64,000 nt of DNA from Nibribacter ruber. GTDB lineage: Bacteria > Bacteroidota > Bacteroidia > Cytophagales > Hymenobacteraceae. The notes below the pieces were generated by a model. It was not told the origin of the DNA. It ran no database searches and was given only the letters and a program-made list of their open reading frames with translations. Both the position numbers and the translations under genes were made by a program. This document shows positions 48,503 to 56,755 of this stretch, piece after piece. Location of the stretch: contig NZ_CP047897.1 of assembly GCF_009913235.1 (NCBI RefSeq), positions 2,127,501 to 2,191,500 of the forward strand. Direction: 5' to 3'. The number at the start of each line of letters is the position of its first letter. The first letter of the stretch is position 1.

Positions 48503-50311
48503 TTACTTTTCTAGTTTATACAGACGCATGCCAATATTGGTGCACACAAACGCGGCGTGCAACTTACCATTGACAACGGCCATGTCGGCATCCATGGTAT
48601 TGTTGGCATTGGCGGCCGTAGACGGCATGAGGGAATTCATGATGGGGTTCTGGTAAGAAGCTGGCTGTCCGTCTGTGATGTCACAAACCCGCATATACGC
48701 TCCTTTGCCCGTCACGTACGCCGTATAAGCCAGATAGGTACGGCCATTGTGCACTTTCACCTTACAGTCTGTAGCCACAATGCCGGTTTGCTTGTGCAGC
48801 TCTGCCATGGTGTTGCTCAGGGAGATGATGCCGTTCAGGTTGTTGCCAGTGGCAGCACCCACGTAGCCTGTCATGGGCGCTGGAAGCGGTTCAATGCCGT
48901 AGTAGAAGCCAGCACCAGAATACGGGAAGTCATAGCGGGTTGGCGTTGGGTTGAGCACGCCACCCGTCACCGTCCAAACGAAAATATCCGTCTTTTGAGC
49001 CATGCCCACGGTAATGGTGGCATTACCGTCCAAGCTACCCGACACGTTGATACCGGCAGACCTTGGCACGTAGCTGAGGCCCAGCGAAGTCTTAGAGTAT
49101 TTGATGTATGGTTCTGGCGAGGCGGTCACGCTGTTCCAGCGGTAAATGGTGTTCTCCGCATCATTGATACCCAGTGGCACGCCCAGGATTACCCCGTTGT
49201 CATCGGTGGCCAATTTTCTAAGGCTGTGCACAATGACAGTTCCCGTTTTATCCAAAACTCCTACCTGCTGGCCCGAGAAGTCATAGTAGTTAGGCCCCAC
49301 CACCGTTGGTGCCACCGCAGAATAGTTAGGCACTACCAGGTAATTTCCGCTAAACCCAACGCTGTTCAAGTCATTGGCGCCAAACCCGAAGCTAGCATAC
49401 TCTTTCGTGAACAAAGGCTTTATGGACAACTGCGGTTTACCAATGGTAAACTCCTTCACGATGCCATCTGTACCAGTGATCTTCACTTTGGAAGTACCCG
49501 CCAAAAGGTTTAGCCCCTGACCCGTGAACGCTGGGTCTATGCTGTTTCCAAAGCCGGTCTCTAATACCACGTTGGCAGAGGTGAAGTTAGTCAAGCCGGT
49601 CACGTATGGGATTAACGTAGAAGGAGCTTGCAGCACCACAGAATCTGTAGGAACGCCATTGATGGTCATGGCCTTCACGGATGCCGGTCCCACTTGCTCT
49701 GTGGTGATGATCAGGTCATAAGGGTACAAGGTTTCGCCGTCTACTCCTCTCAAGCTGAACGTCTTCTTGCCCCCAGAATAATCTACGGCTGCGCCATTTG
49801 TAAAGCCTACCAGGGTCCCGTTCACAAACTCCATGGTCACTTTGAGAGCGGATAGATCTGTCCCTTTGGGTACTTGCACAATCAAGGAACTGGCGCCCAG
49901 GTATATATCCTTTTTCTCTACGTTCAGACCCTCAATGATGAAAGAAGAAAGCGTAGGCGGCGACTGCACCTTGAGTACTACGTCAGAAGCTTCACCGTTG
50001 GAACCTTGTAATTTAAGGGCCATGGGTTTTCTCAAGTCATAGCGGGCATTGTTCTCAAAACCAACTACTTCCCCGTTGGCCACTAACAATTGCAACTTGG
50101 CATTAGACAGATCTTTGCCGCCGGGCAACATGACCGTTACCACGTTGCCTGCACCGTATCCTGGGGTAAACAGTTCATTGTTGATTTTTACGCCTACCAC
50201 GCGTACAGACTCATAGTCCCTGGACAAGTCGTCTTCGGTACAAGCGGTCATTACCAACAACAGCAGCGCCATAAGAGCACCCTGCCATTTAAGAAACATT
50301 ATCTTTTTCAT
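48503..50311 (-). CDS. DUF5018-containing outer-membrane lipoprotein (SusE/F-position)
   Basis: 602 residues. Lipoprotein signal with Cys at LLLLVMTAC. The N-terminal half holds three related Ig-like repeats (LPGGKDLSNAKLQLLVANGEVVG, VPKGTDLSALKVTMEFVNG and a third), typical of DUF5018. The C-terminal half looks like a beta-propeller or large beta domain (GVLDKTGTVIVHSLRKLATDD). It takes the place of SusE/SusF surface glycan-binding proteins: right after SusD in the same operon, 57 nt downstream. It probably binds the target glycan on the cell surface. Followed by an intrinsic terminator. Confidence 0.87.
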   Translation of the reverse strand: MKKIMFLKWQGALMALLLLVMTACTEDDLSRDYESVRVVGVKINNELFTPGYGAGNVVTVMLPGGKDLSNAKLQLLVANGEVVGFENNARYDLRKPMALKLQGSNGEASDVVLKVQSPPTLSSFIIEGLNVEKKDIYLGASSLIVQVPKGTDLSALKVTMEFVNGTLVGFTNGAAVDYSGGKKTFSLRGVDGETLYPYDLIITTEQVGPASVKAMTINGVPTDSVVLQAPSTLIPYVTGLTNFTSANVVLETGFGNSIDPAFTGQGLNLLAGTSKVKITGTDGIVKEFTIGKPQLSIKPLFTKEYASFGFGANDLNSVGFSGNYLVVPNYSAVAPTVVGPNYYDFSGQQVGVLDKTGTVIVHSLRKLATDDNGVILGVPLGINDAENTIYRWNSVTASPEPYIKYSKTSLGLSYVPRSAGINVSGSLDGNATITVGMAQKTDIFVWTVTGGVLNPTPTRYDFPYSGAGFYYGIEPLPAPMTGYVGAATGNNLNGIISLSNTMAELHKQTGIVATDCKVKVHNGRTYLAYTAYVTGKGAYMRVCDITDGQPASYQNPIMNSLMPSTAANANNTMDADMAVVNGKLHAAFVCTNIGMRLYKLEK

Positions 50312-50368
50312 ATGATGATGAAGTTTTAATGTAGCCGAAGGAGATATTAACCTCCAGCCAGGTTGCTT

Positions 50369-52252
50369 TTATAAACCGTAACCTTTGTTTTGAGTGAGCC
50401 AAGGCGCCTTGTTGCGCTCCGTCTGCGGAATGGGCCACAGATAGAACATGTCGTTCCATTTGCGGTCTCTGTCACGGGTTCTGAGCTTGCTGGCATAGGC
50501 CTGGTAACTGGCAATGTCATTGATGTCTCTTTCTGAACCGCCTGCTCCAAAAGAAGGCACCATGTCTGGCGTAGCCTGATCATACCCATCTGGATAAATG
50601 CCCTGAGAAGCATTCACCCCCGTGGCCAATGGATAGCCGTAGGTTGGTTCTGCATTTTGCAGACCGCCAATTCTCCAGCGCCGCATGTCAAAGAAATGAA
50701 GAGACTCTTTGGCCAATTCCACCTTACGCTCACGACGCACAATCTGGCGCATCTTAAGTTGGTTTCCAGTTCTGCCGGGATCAGAAGTCAAGATACCGGG
50801 CATGCCCACTCTCGCTCTCACCTGGTCAATGGCGTTCACCACGGTGGCGTCAATCTCGCCTAGTTCAATTTTGGCCTCAGCGTAGGTAAGCAGAATCTCA
50901 GCGTAGCGCATTAAGATGATGTTATAGGTAGGCAAGGCGCTGCTCTCATCATCAAAGTGGTTGTATTTTCTCCAGGCAAAGCCCACGCCGCTTTGCACGT
51001 AGCCGTACTGGGCCACAGAACCGGTGTAGTCTTTGTTGTCAATCATTTTCAGGTTGCCGTTCTCATCCCAAGATTTGGTCTGCGGCTTGTATACCTCCAT
51101 CAAGAACTTCATCTTATTGCTACCGGTGTTGCCTATGATGGTGTCATGGTGCGTGTAGATGGTGTATTTTAAGCGAGGGTCTCTGTTCTCAAACGGTTTT
51201 TTAGGATCATAGCCAGAACCTGCCTCGTCAATACGCTTGCCGTTAGACGTCTCATAAGTGTCTACCAACTGCTGCGTAGGGAAACGACCGCTTTGGCCAA
51301 TCATACGCACCTGCTCTCCCAGAGACATGTACTGGGAGCTCTTGTCCCCGAAGTCTGAGAACATCATGAAGAACATGTTCTCGCGCTTGGCATCTGGTTT
51401 CATCTGTCCCACGCGGGTAAACAAGTCATTGTAGTTGTTGGCCAGGCCCTTTCCACCCTCATCCATTATTTTTTTTGCAGCCGCGGCAGAGATTCTAAAG
51501 TATTTCTCAGCCTGCGCAGGGTTCTTTTCAGCATCCATGCCGTAGCCAAACTTGTGCCATGAGCCGGCATACAGCGCAATGCGCGCTTTCAAGCCCTGGG
51601 CCACAGATTTGTCTACTCTTCCCCACTCGGTGGCCGTCCAGGGCAGATTAGTAGAGGCGTCATCCAGATCTGTAATGATAGCGTCTACCACTTCATTCCA
51701 AGGCGTTCTGTTCACATTCGTCAGTTGTTCTGAGGTCACAGACTTAGGGAAGTAAGGCACATCGCCGTAAATAGACACCAACTGGATGTAGAAGTGCGCC
51801 CTCAGCACCTTGATCTCTGCCAGGTATCTCTTGGCATTGTCATTCAACTCGCCGTAAAAAGGAGCGGCTCCGTCTAGTACGCTATTGGCCCTGGCCACCG
51901 ACGTATACAAGGTAGACCACAGCAGTTCATTGGAGAAGTTGGTTCTCAGGTCAATGTTGCCCACGCCCACAGAACTGTTGTCTGCCCGCTCAATACCGAA
52001 GGGCGTGTACATGTCCCACAAGATGGAGAACGGGATGTTGCTGGTGCTGCCATGGTTCATTTTTAACCGTTGGTACACGCCATTGGCTCCTTGTTTTATA
52101 GCCCCTTCATTGTTATAAAAGTTTGAAGACAGGTAGTCACTCATGGGCTCGCGCTCCAGGTAGTCATCGCAACCACTCAAGGTTACCAAGCCCAGGGCAC
52201 AAACTATTACTTTCGCCTTAAACAGCTTTTTTAGTATATTTTTCATTTTCAA
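50369..52252 (-). CDS. SusD/RagB-family nutrient-binding outer-membrane lipoprotein
   Basis: 627 residues, lipoprotein signal ending LVTLSGC, then CDDYLEREPMSDYLSSNFY, the standard start of mature SusD proteins. TPR-like helices follow (RAHFYIQLVSIYGDVPYFPKSV; AKRYLAEIKVLRAHFYI; LMRYAEILLTYAEAKIELGE), and ERKVELAKESLHFFDMRRW near the C-terminus is diagnostic. It forms the lid of the SusC channel that captures oligosaccharide on the cell surface. Encoded 13 nt after susC. It is longer than the prototype SusD (about 550), consistent with the RagB-type subfamily. Confidence 0.96.
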   Translation of the reverse strand: MKMKNILKKLFKAKVIVCALGLVTLSGCDDYLEREPMSDYLSSNFYNNEGAIKQGANGVYQRLKMNHGSTSNIPFSILWDMYTPFGIERADNSSVGVGNIDLRTNFSNELLWSTLYTSVARANSVLDGAAPFYGELNDNAKRYLAEIKVLRAHFYIQLVSIYGDVPYFPKSVTSEQLTNVNRTPWNEVVDAIITDLDDASTNLPWTATEWGRVDKSVAQGLKARIALYAGSWHKFGYGMDAEKNPAQAEKYFRISAAAAKKIMDEGGKGLANNYNDLFTRVGQMKPDAKRENMFFMMFSDFGDKSSQYMSLGEQVRMIGQSGRFPTQQLVDTYETSNGKRIDEAGSGYDPKKPFENRDPRLKYTIYTHHDTIIGNTGSNKMKFLMEVYKPQTKSWDENGNLKMIDNKDYTGSVAQYGYVQSGVGFAWRKYNHFDDESSALPTYNIILMRYAEILLTYAEAKIELGEIDATVVNAIDQVRARVGMPGILTSDPGRTGNQLKMRQIVRRERKVELAKESLHFFDMRRWRIGGLQNAEPTYGYPLATGVNASQGIYPDGYDQATPDMVPSFGAGGSERDINDIASYQAYASKLRTRDRDRKWNDMFYLWPIPQTERNKAPWLTQNKGYGL

Positions 52253-52265
52253 TCTGATGTCTGGA

Positions 52266-55200
52266 TTAGAACTTTAGATCAACGCCAACCGTGTACGTCT
52301 GCATGATGGGGTAGAACTCACCGCCTACGCCGCCGCCATAGCTTACCTCTGGGTCATAGCCATCAAAGAAGTTGCTTCTGGTGAACAGGTTCTGGCCGCT
52401 CACGTAAACTCTAAAGCTTTCAATTTTGGCTTTCTGCGTGATGGCCTTTGGAATGGTATAGCCTAGCACCAAGTTTTTCAGTCTGGTGTAAGAACCGTCC
52501 CGCACCCATTTGTCTGAGCGCACAAAGTTGTCTGCTGAGTTCGCCTCTGGTACCAGCAAAGGATAAGACGCGTTTGGATTGTCTACCGTCCAGGAATCTA
52601 GCTGATGTTCAAACAAGTTACCGCCATTGAAGAACGGACGTAGACCTACGCCGCTCATGAAGGTGGAGCGCTTGCCCACGCCCTGCACAAAAGCGGTGAA
52701 GTCAAAGTTCTTCCAGCCAGCCGTTAAGTTTAAGCTGTATTCAAAGTGCGGGAAAGGATCACCCAGGTACACCAAGTCTCTGGAGTCAATGATCATGGGG
52801 TTCACGCCGTCGGCCACGTAAATCTTCTTGTACTTCACAAAGCCAGGACGCGCCGAGGTTCCTAACTTAGGAGAGTTGGCTACGTCATCCCAGTCACGGT
52901 AGTAGCCGTCTGTCAGGTACCCCCAGATGCCTTGGTTAGGATATCCTTCCACCATGGTTCTATCCTGAGAGTTCAAGCCGTTCAGGTTGGTGATTTCGTT
53001 TTGGTTATCGTTCAAGGTAAAGGTGGCCCCATAGGAGAAGTCGCCTAACTGGTTGCGGTGCGTGATGCCAATTTCCCAGCCTTTGTTTTCCATGTCGCCG
53101 GCATTGGTGAAGGCCGGGCTTAAGCCTGCGTAGTACGGGAGTGGGAACTTCATGAGCATGTCATAGATGCTCTTGATGTAATAGTCTGCCGTGAAAGATA
53201 GTTTTCCTTTCCAAAGGCTTGCATCTATCCCCACGTTGAACTGTTTTGACTTTTCCCAGCCAATGTTGGCATTCTCCAAGTCTGTCTGCGCCACCCCGGG
53301 CACCAGTTCTTTGTTATCACCCAGGTAATATCCGTAGCCAGGGCTGATGGTAGCGGTATACGGATAGTTACCAATGTTTTGGTTACCCAAAAGACCATAA
53401 GAGGCGCGTATCTTCAACAGGTCTACATGGCTAGCCAGGTTGTCCATGAACTTCTCTCTGGATAGTACCCAGCCTGTAGAAACCGAAGGGAAGAAGCCCC
53501 ATCTGTTTTTGGCAATGAACCTGGAAGAACCGTCATAGCGACCACTCACCTCCAAAAGATACTTCTCATCAAACGTGTAGTTTAAGCGGGCGTAGCCAGA
53601 CATAAGCGCCCAACTGCTGGCACCGCCGCCAGAGGTAGCGGTGGCTCCGTCTCCGTTGCCTAAGTAGTAGCGTTGCAGGTCAAATCCTTGCTTGGCCCCG
53701 AAGAACGAAGTGAACTCACTGTCTTCTGTCTGGAAACCCACCAATGCCTTGGCATAGTGTCTGCCTATCTCCTTTTCATAGGAAGTTTGCGCTCTAAAGG
53801 TATTATGCAACGTCTGAGACCATCCTTCGGTAAGACCGTCTTCCGCCGGATAGATGCCCATCACCTGACCCTTGAGGGAAGTAGTGTAAGGCGTTACCAG
53901 GCTTCTGCTTCTGCCAGTCACGTTACGGCGGGCGTACTGAGTTACAATCTCAAAGCCTTCAAAGGGAGTAGCCGTCAAGGTACCGTTCAACAGGATCTCT
54001 GAGCTCTTGTTTCTGTTCTCACCGCTGGCATACGCCTGGGCGGTGGGGTTGTCCCCGTTCTTGCCGTAGCCCCAGTTGCCGTCCAACTCTCTGGCGGCAG
54101 ACAAGGTAGGTAGCATGTACAAAGATTTGTTGATGATGCTTTTAGGCGTGTTTACGCCCGGTGCTTTGGTGTTGGACTCCCTGATACTGGTTATGAGACC
54201 GGCCTTTAACCAGGACAGCACCTTGGCATCTGTATTCACCTGAATATTGGTGCGCTGGTAGTTGTTGTTTGGGATCAGGCCGTCTTGGAATACATAAGAA
54301 CCAGAACCAAACATGCGTAGCTTTTCGGTTCCGCCGCCTACAGAGACGTTGTGCGTCTGCAACAAGGCATAGTCTTTCAGGGTCTCCTTTTTCCAGTCTG
54401 TGTCATAGCGGTTCCAGTTGTCTGGCTCCAAGTTTCTCTGGTCTTCAATAAGCTTAAGCTGTTGCTCTCTTTCTGAAGGAGACACGCTCACGCCGGCATT
54501 GTCTTTGGCTTGCAGTTCGGCCTGCAGGTATTGCCAGGCGTCCACCACTTTGGGCATGTTGGTAGGGCGTTGAACCGTGGCAGAACCACTGTAAGAAGTA
54601 GTGATGCTACCTTCCTTGCCCCGCTTAGTGGTAATCAAGATAACGCCGTTAGCCGCTCGTGAGCCGTAGATGGCAGCAGAGGCGGCATCTTTCAATACAG
54701 AAATGCTTTCTACAATGTTGGCATCTACCTGGTTGATGTCCATTTCCACGCCGTCTACCAAAACCAGCGGAAACGTGTTGGAGTTGATGGAGCCAATACC
54801 CCTGATTCTAATATTAGAACCATCTGCGCCAGGCTGGCCAGAAGTCTGCTGCACCGTTACACCCGGCATGGTGCCTTGCAAGGCGGTAGACAGAGAAGGC
54901 ATTTTGCGTTGAGTAAGCGTTTCGCCGCTCACTGAAGCCACAGCCCCCGTTAAAGTTGCCTTCTTTTGCACGGCGTAACCAACCACTACCACCTCCTGCA
55001 ACTCCTTGGCATTAGACTCCAGGTTAACATCCAACTGATTCTGACCGTTGTAGGCTACCTCTTTGGCAACATACCCAATATAAGAGAACACCAACACGTT
55101 GCCGTCCTTTACTTTAATACTGTACCCGCCGTTGACATCGGTGGTGGTGCCGTTGGTGGTGCCCTTCACCACAACGCTTACCCCTGGCAAAGGCTCAGAC

Positions 55201-55295
55201 TTATCAGAAACAGTTCCTTTCAAGACAAAATCCTGGGCATACCCTGCCACGGATTTTATCAATAAGAACAACAATAGGGTAAAGACTTTTTTCAT
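52266..55295 (-). CDS. SusC/RagA-family TonB-linked outer-membrane transporter
   Basis: 1009 residues. Signal peptide MKKVFTLLLFLLIKSVAGYAQ. A CarboxypepD_reg-like domain (VLKGTVSDKSEPLPGVSVVV, then FSYIGYVAKEV), the SusC plug signature LQEVVVVGYAVQKKATLTGA, and SAAIYGSRAANGVILITTKRG precede a 22-strand beta-barrel ending ADLKF-like in VGVDLKF. It imports glycan oligomers across the outer membrane with TonB energy and pairs with SusD directly downstream. First gene of the upstream half of the glycan locus, with a long AT-rich leader of about 220 nt from the predicted promoter. Confidence 0.97.
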   Translation of the reverse strand: MKKVFTLLLFLLIKSVAGYAQDFVLKGTVSDKSEPLPGVSVVVKGTTNGTTTDVNGGYSIKVKDGNVLVFSYIGYVAKEVAYNGQNQLDVNLESNAKELQEVVVVGYAVQKKATLTGAVASVSGETLTQRKMPSLSTALQGTMPGVTVQQTSGQPGADGSNIRIRGIGSINSNTFPLVLVDGVEMDINQVDANIVESISVLKDAASAAIYGSRAANGVILITTKRGKEGSITTSYSGSATVQRPTNMPKVVDAWQYLQAELQAKDNAGVSVSPSEREQQLKLIEDQRNLEPDNWNRYDTDWKKETLKDYALLQTHNVSVGGGTEKLRMFGSGSYVFQDGLIPNNNYQRTNIQVNTDAKVLSWLKAGLITSIRESNTKAPGVNTPKSIINKSLYMLPTLSAARELDGNWGYGKNGDNPTAQAYASGENRNKSSEILLNGTLTATPFEGFEIVTQYARRNVTGRSRSLVTPYTTSLKGQVMGIYPAEDGLTEGWSQTLHNTFRAQTSYEKEIGRHYAKALVGFQTEDSEFTSFFGAKQGFDLQRYYLGNGDGATATSGGGASSWALMSGYARLNYTFDEKYLLEVSGRYDGSSRFIAKNRWGFFPSVSTGWVLSREKFMDNLASHVDLLKIRASYGLLGNQNIGNYPYTATISPGYGYYLGDNKELVPGVAQTDLENANIGWEKSKQFNVGIDASLWKGKLSFTADYYIKSIYDMLMKFPLPYYAGLSPAFTNAGDMENKGWEIGITHRNQLGDFSYGATFTLNDNQNEITNLNGLNSQDRTMVEGYPNQGIWGYLTDGYYRDWDDVANSPKLGTSARPGFVKYKKIYVADGVNPMIIDSRDLVYLGDPFPHFEYSLNLTAGWKNFDFTAFVQGVGKRSTFMSGVGLRPFFNGGNLFEHQLDSWTVDNPNASYPLLVPEANSADNFVRSDKWVRDGSYTRLKNLVLGYTIPKAITQKAKIESFRVYVSGQNLFTRSNFFDGYDPEVSYGGGVGGEFYPIMQTYTVGVDLKF

Positions 55296-55523
55296 ATGGT
55301 TGGCATTGGTTAAAGGGTATGGTGGTATGGATGACTCATTAGTTAAAAGGCGTTGCGCCAGAAGGCCTATAAAGGGAAGAGGTTAAATAAGCCTGTAATT
55401 ACAGAGCCATCCCTCAGCTCTTCTATTGAAAGCAGCTGTTAGCCTAATCTTTTTAAAATCTCTAGTAATTGAATTGCCTGTAAAAGTTTATGACAATTGT
55501 AAAAAACCACTTACATCGCCTAC

Positions 55524-55556
55524 CAAATATAAAAAAAGCATATTGAACCCACCAAA
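55524..55556 (-). promoter_or_regulatory. predicted promoter of the susC operon
   Basis: On the minus strand TTTG (plus CAAA 55553-55556), a 21-nt spacer, then TATATTTG (plus CAAATATA 55524-55531), fitting -33 TTTG / -7 TAnnTTTG. It implies a leader of about 220 nt before the susC ATG. Confidence 0.5.
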
Positions 55557-55620
55557 TAAATAATGATTTTATTTTAAAAGATACCTCAATAACATGTTTT
55601 AGTTAAAATTCACACTATAC

Positions 55621-55642
55621 TTTTTAATTTTTTATCAAAAGT
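55621..55642. promoter_or_regulatory. candidate ROK operator 3, upstream of susC
   Basis: Plus-strand TTTTTAATTT then TTTATCAAAAGT, 17 of 22 identical to each of the motifs at 31760-31781 and 35611-35632. It lies about 65 nt upstream of the predicted susC -33 box. Confidence 0.4.
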
Positions 55643-55816
55643 TACTCTTAAGCATTCCATCACTCCGTGAGCTTTAATGCATTTCTCTCGAACTAACCAT
55701 CCTAATCAATGACTAAAAGCAGAATGGATAGCAGGCAGATGCCAACACCTCGCTTTGCCAATCCCACCTTTTTTTATTTAGGAAGTATAGTGTACTAAAC
55801 CATTCATCAGGCTTAT

Positions 55817-56569
55817 ATGAAACTAGCAGGAAATACCGTTTTAATAACCGGCGGAGCCTCGGGCATTGGGTTGGCCATCGCCCAACGATTTTTGCAAGCG
55901 GGTAGCACTGTCCTCGTCTGCGGGCGCCGCGAAGACAAACTTCAAGAAGCCCAACAACAACACCCTCAACTACACACCCGCGTTTGCGATGTGGCCAGAG
56001 AATCTGACAGAATAGATTTAGTGCACTGGGCTACCCAGAATTTCCCCCATCTGAACGTACTAGTGAACAACGCCGGCATCCAGCGGCGCGTGAACCCCGT
56101 TGAAACGCAGGAACCCTGGACCGAGACCCAGCAGGAACTGGCTATTAACCTAGAGGCCCCCATTCACCTGTGCATGTTGTTTGCTGAGCATTTGAAACAG
56201 CAGCAGAAAGCAGCCATCATCAATGTGACCTCGGGGTTGGCCTTTACACCGGCCGCCTTCGCGCCTATTTACTGCGCCACCAAAGCCGCCCTGCATTCCT
56301 TCACCGTATCCCTGCGGTTTCTGCTCTCCAAAACCAATGTAGAAGTGTTGGAGATTGTACCGCCGGCGGTCAACACAGATTTGGGCGGCGTAGGTTTGCA
56401 CAATTTTGGAGAACCGTTAGATGCTTTCGCTGACTCAGTGATGCAACGCTTGGACCAAGGCGAACTGGAAGTAGGCTACGCCTCCTCTGAGGAACGCCGC
56501 CTAGCCTCCCGCCAAGAAAACGACGCCTTCTCTGAGCACATGAACCAGCGTATGTTTGGCGGCTCATAA
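55817..56569 (+). CDS. SDR-family oxidoreductase
   Basis: A 250-residue classical short-chain dehydrogenase/reductase. The NAD(P)-binding motif TGGASGIG is near the N-terminus, NNAG follows, then INVTSGLAF with the catalytic Ser and YCATKAALH with Tyr and Lys. The CGRREDKL segment after beta-2 suggests an NADP preference. The sequence resembles DltE-type members in the family, but the substrate cannot be predicted. It is transcribed divergently from susC across a shared 521-nt region, and a palindrome copy follows its stop by 17 nt. Confidence 0.93.
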   Translation: MKLAGNTVLITGGASGIGLAIAQRFLQAGSTVLVCGRREDKLQEAQQQHPQLHTRVCDVARESDRIDLVHWATQNFPHLNVLVNNAGIQRRVNPVETQEPWTETQQELAINLEAPIHLCMLFAEHLKQQQKAAIINVTSGLAFTPAAFAPIYCATKAALHSFTVSLRFLLSKTNVEVLEIVPPAVNTDLGGVGLHNFGEPLDAFADSVMQRLDQGELEVGYASSEERRLASRQENDAFSEHMNQRMFGGS

Positions 56570-56586
56570 GCTATCATCTGAAATTC

Positions 56587-56624
56587 CGTTTTTGGCCTGT
56601 TTCCCGGAAAACAGGCCAAAAACG
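56587..56624. repeat. 38-nt intergenic palindrome, copy 18
   Basis: A perfect core except for the loop. Its flanks TCTGAAATTC and GAATTCAGA also pair with two single-base bulges. It lies 17 nt after the SDR gene. Confidence 0.92.
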
Positions 56625-56630
56625 AATTCA

Positions 56631-56662
56631 GACTCGTGACTCGCGACTCTAGACTCGCGACT
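56631..56662. repeat. heptanucleotide tandem repeat GACTCGC
   Basis: About 4.5 imperfect units: GACTCGT, GACTCGC, GACTCTA, GACTCGC, GACT. It follows directly after palindrome copy 18 and lies about 95 nt before the amidohydrolase start. Confidence 0.8.
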
Positions 56663-56755
56663 AAACCGTAACTTATTCTTCCTCAGTGGTATTTACATTG
56701 TAGCGTTTGCTCCTTATCTTCAGGACAACAAACAAACACTACTAACCCTGACTGC

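Larger units (their letters stand above)
55296..55816. other. 521-nt divergent regulatory region between susC and the SDR gene
   Basis: AT-rich and gene-free. It holds a predicted susC promoter (55524-55556), a candidate ROK operator (55621-55642), and a run of phased A/T tracts at 55540-55640. Nothing coding is seen. The SDR promoter probably lies near 55770-55800 but no good box was found. Confidence 0.7.

Noticed and set aside
48557-49513. A 318-residue plus-strand frame antisense to the DUF5018 gene
   Set aside because: His/Arg/Val-rich shadow frame without recognisable domain.
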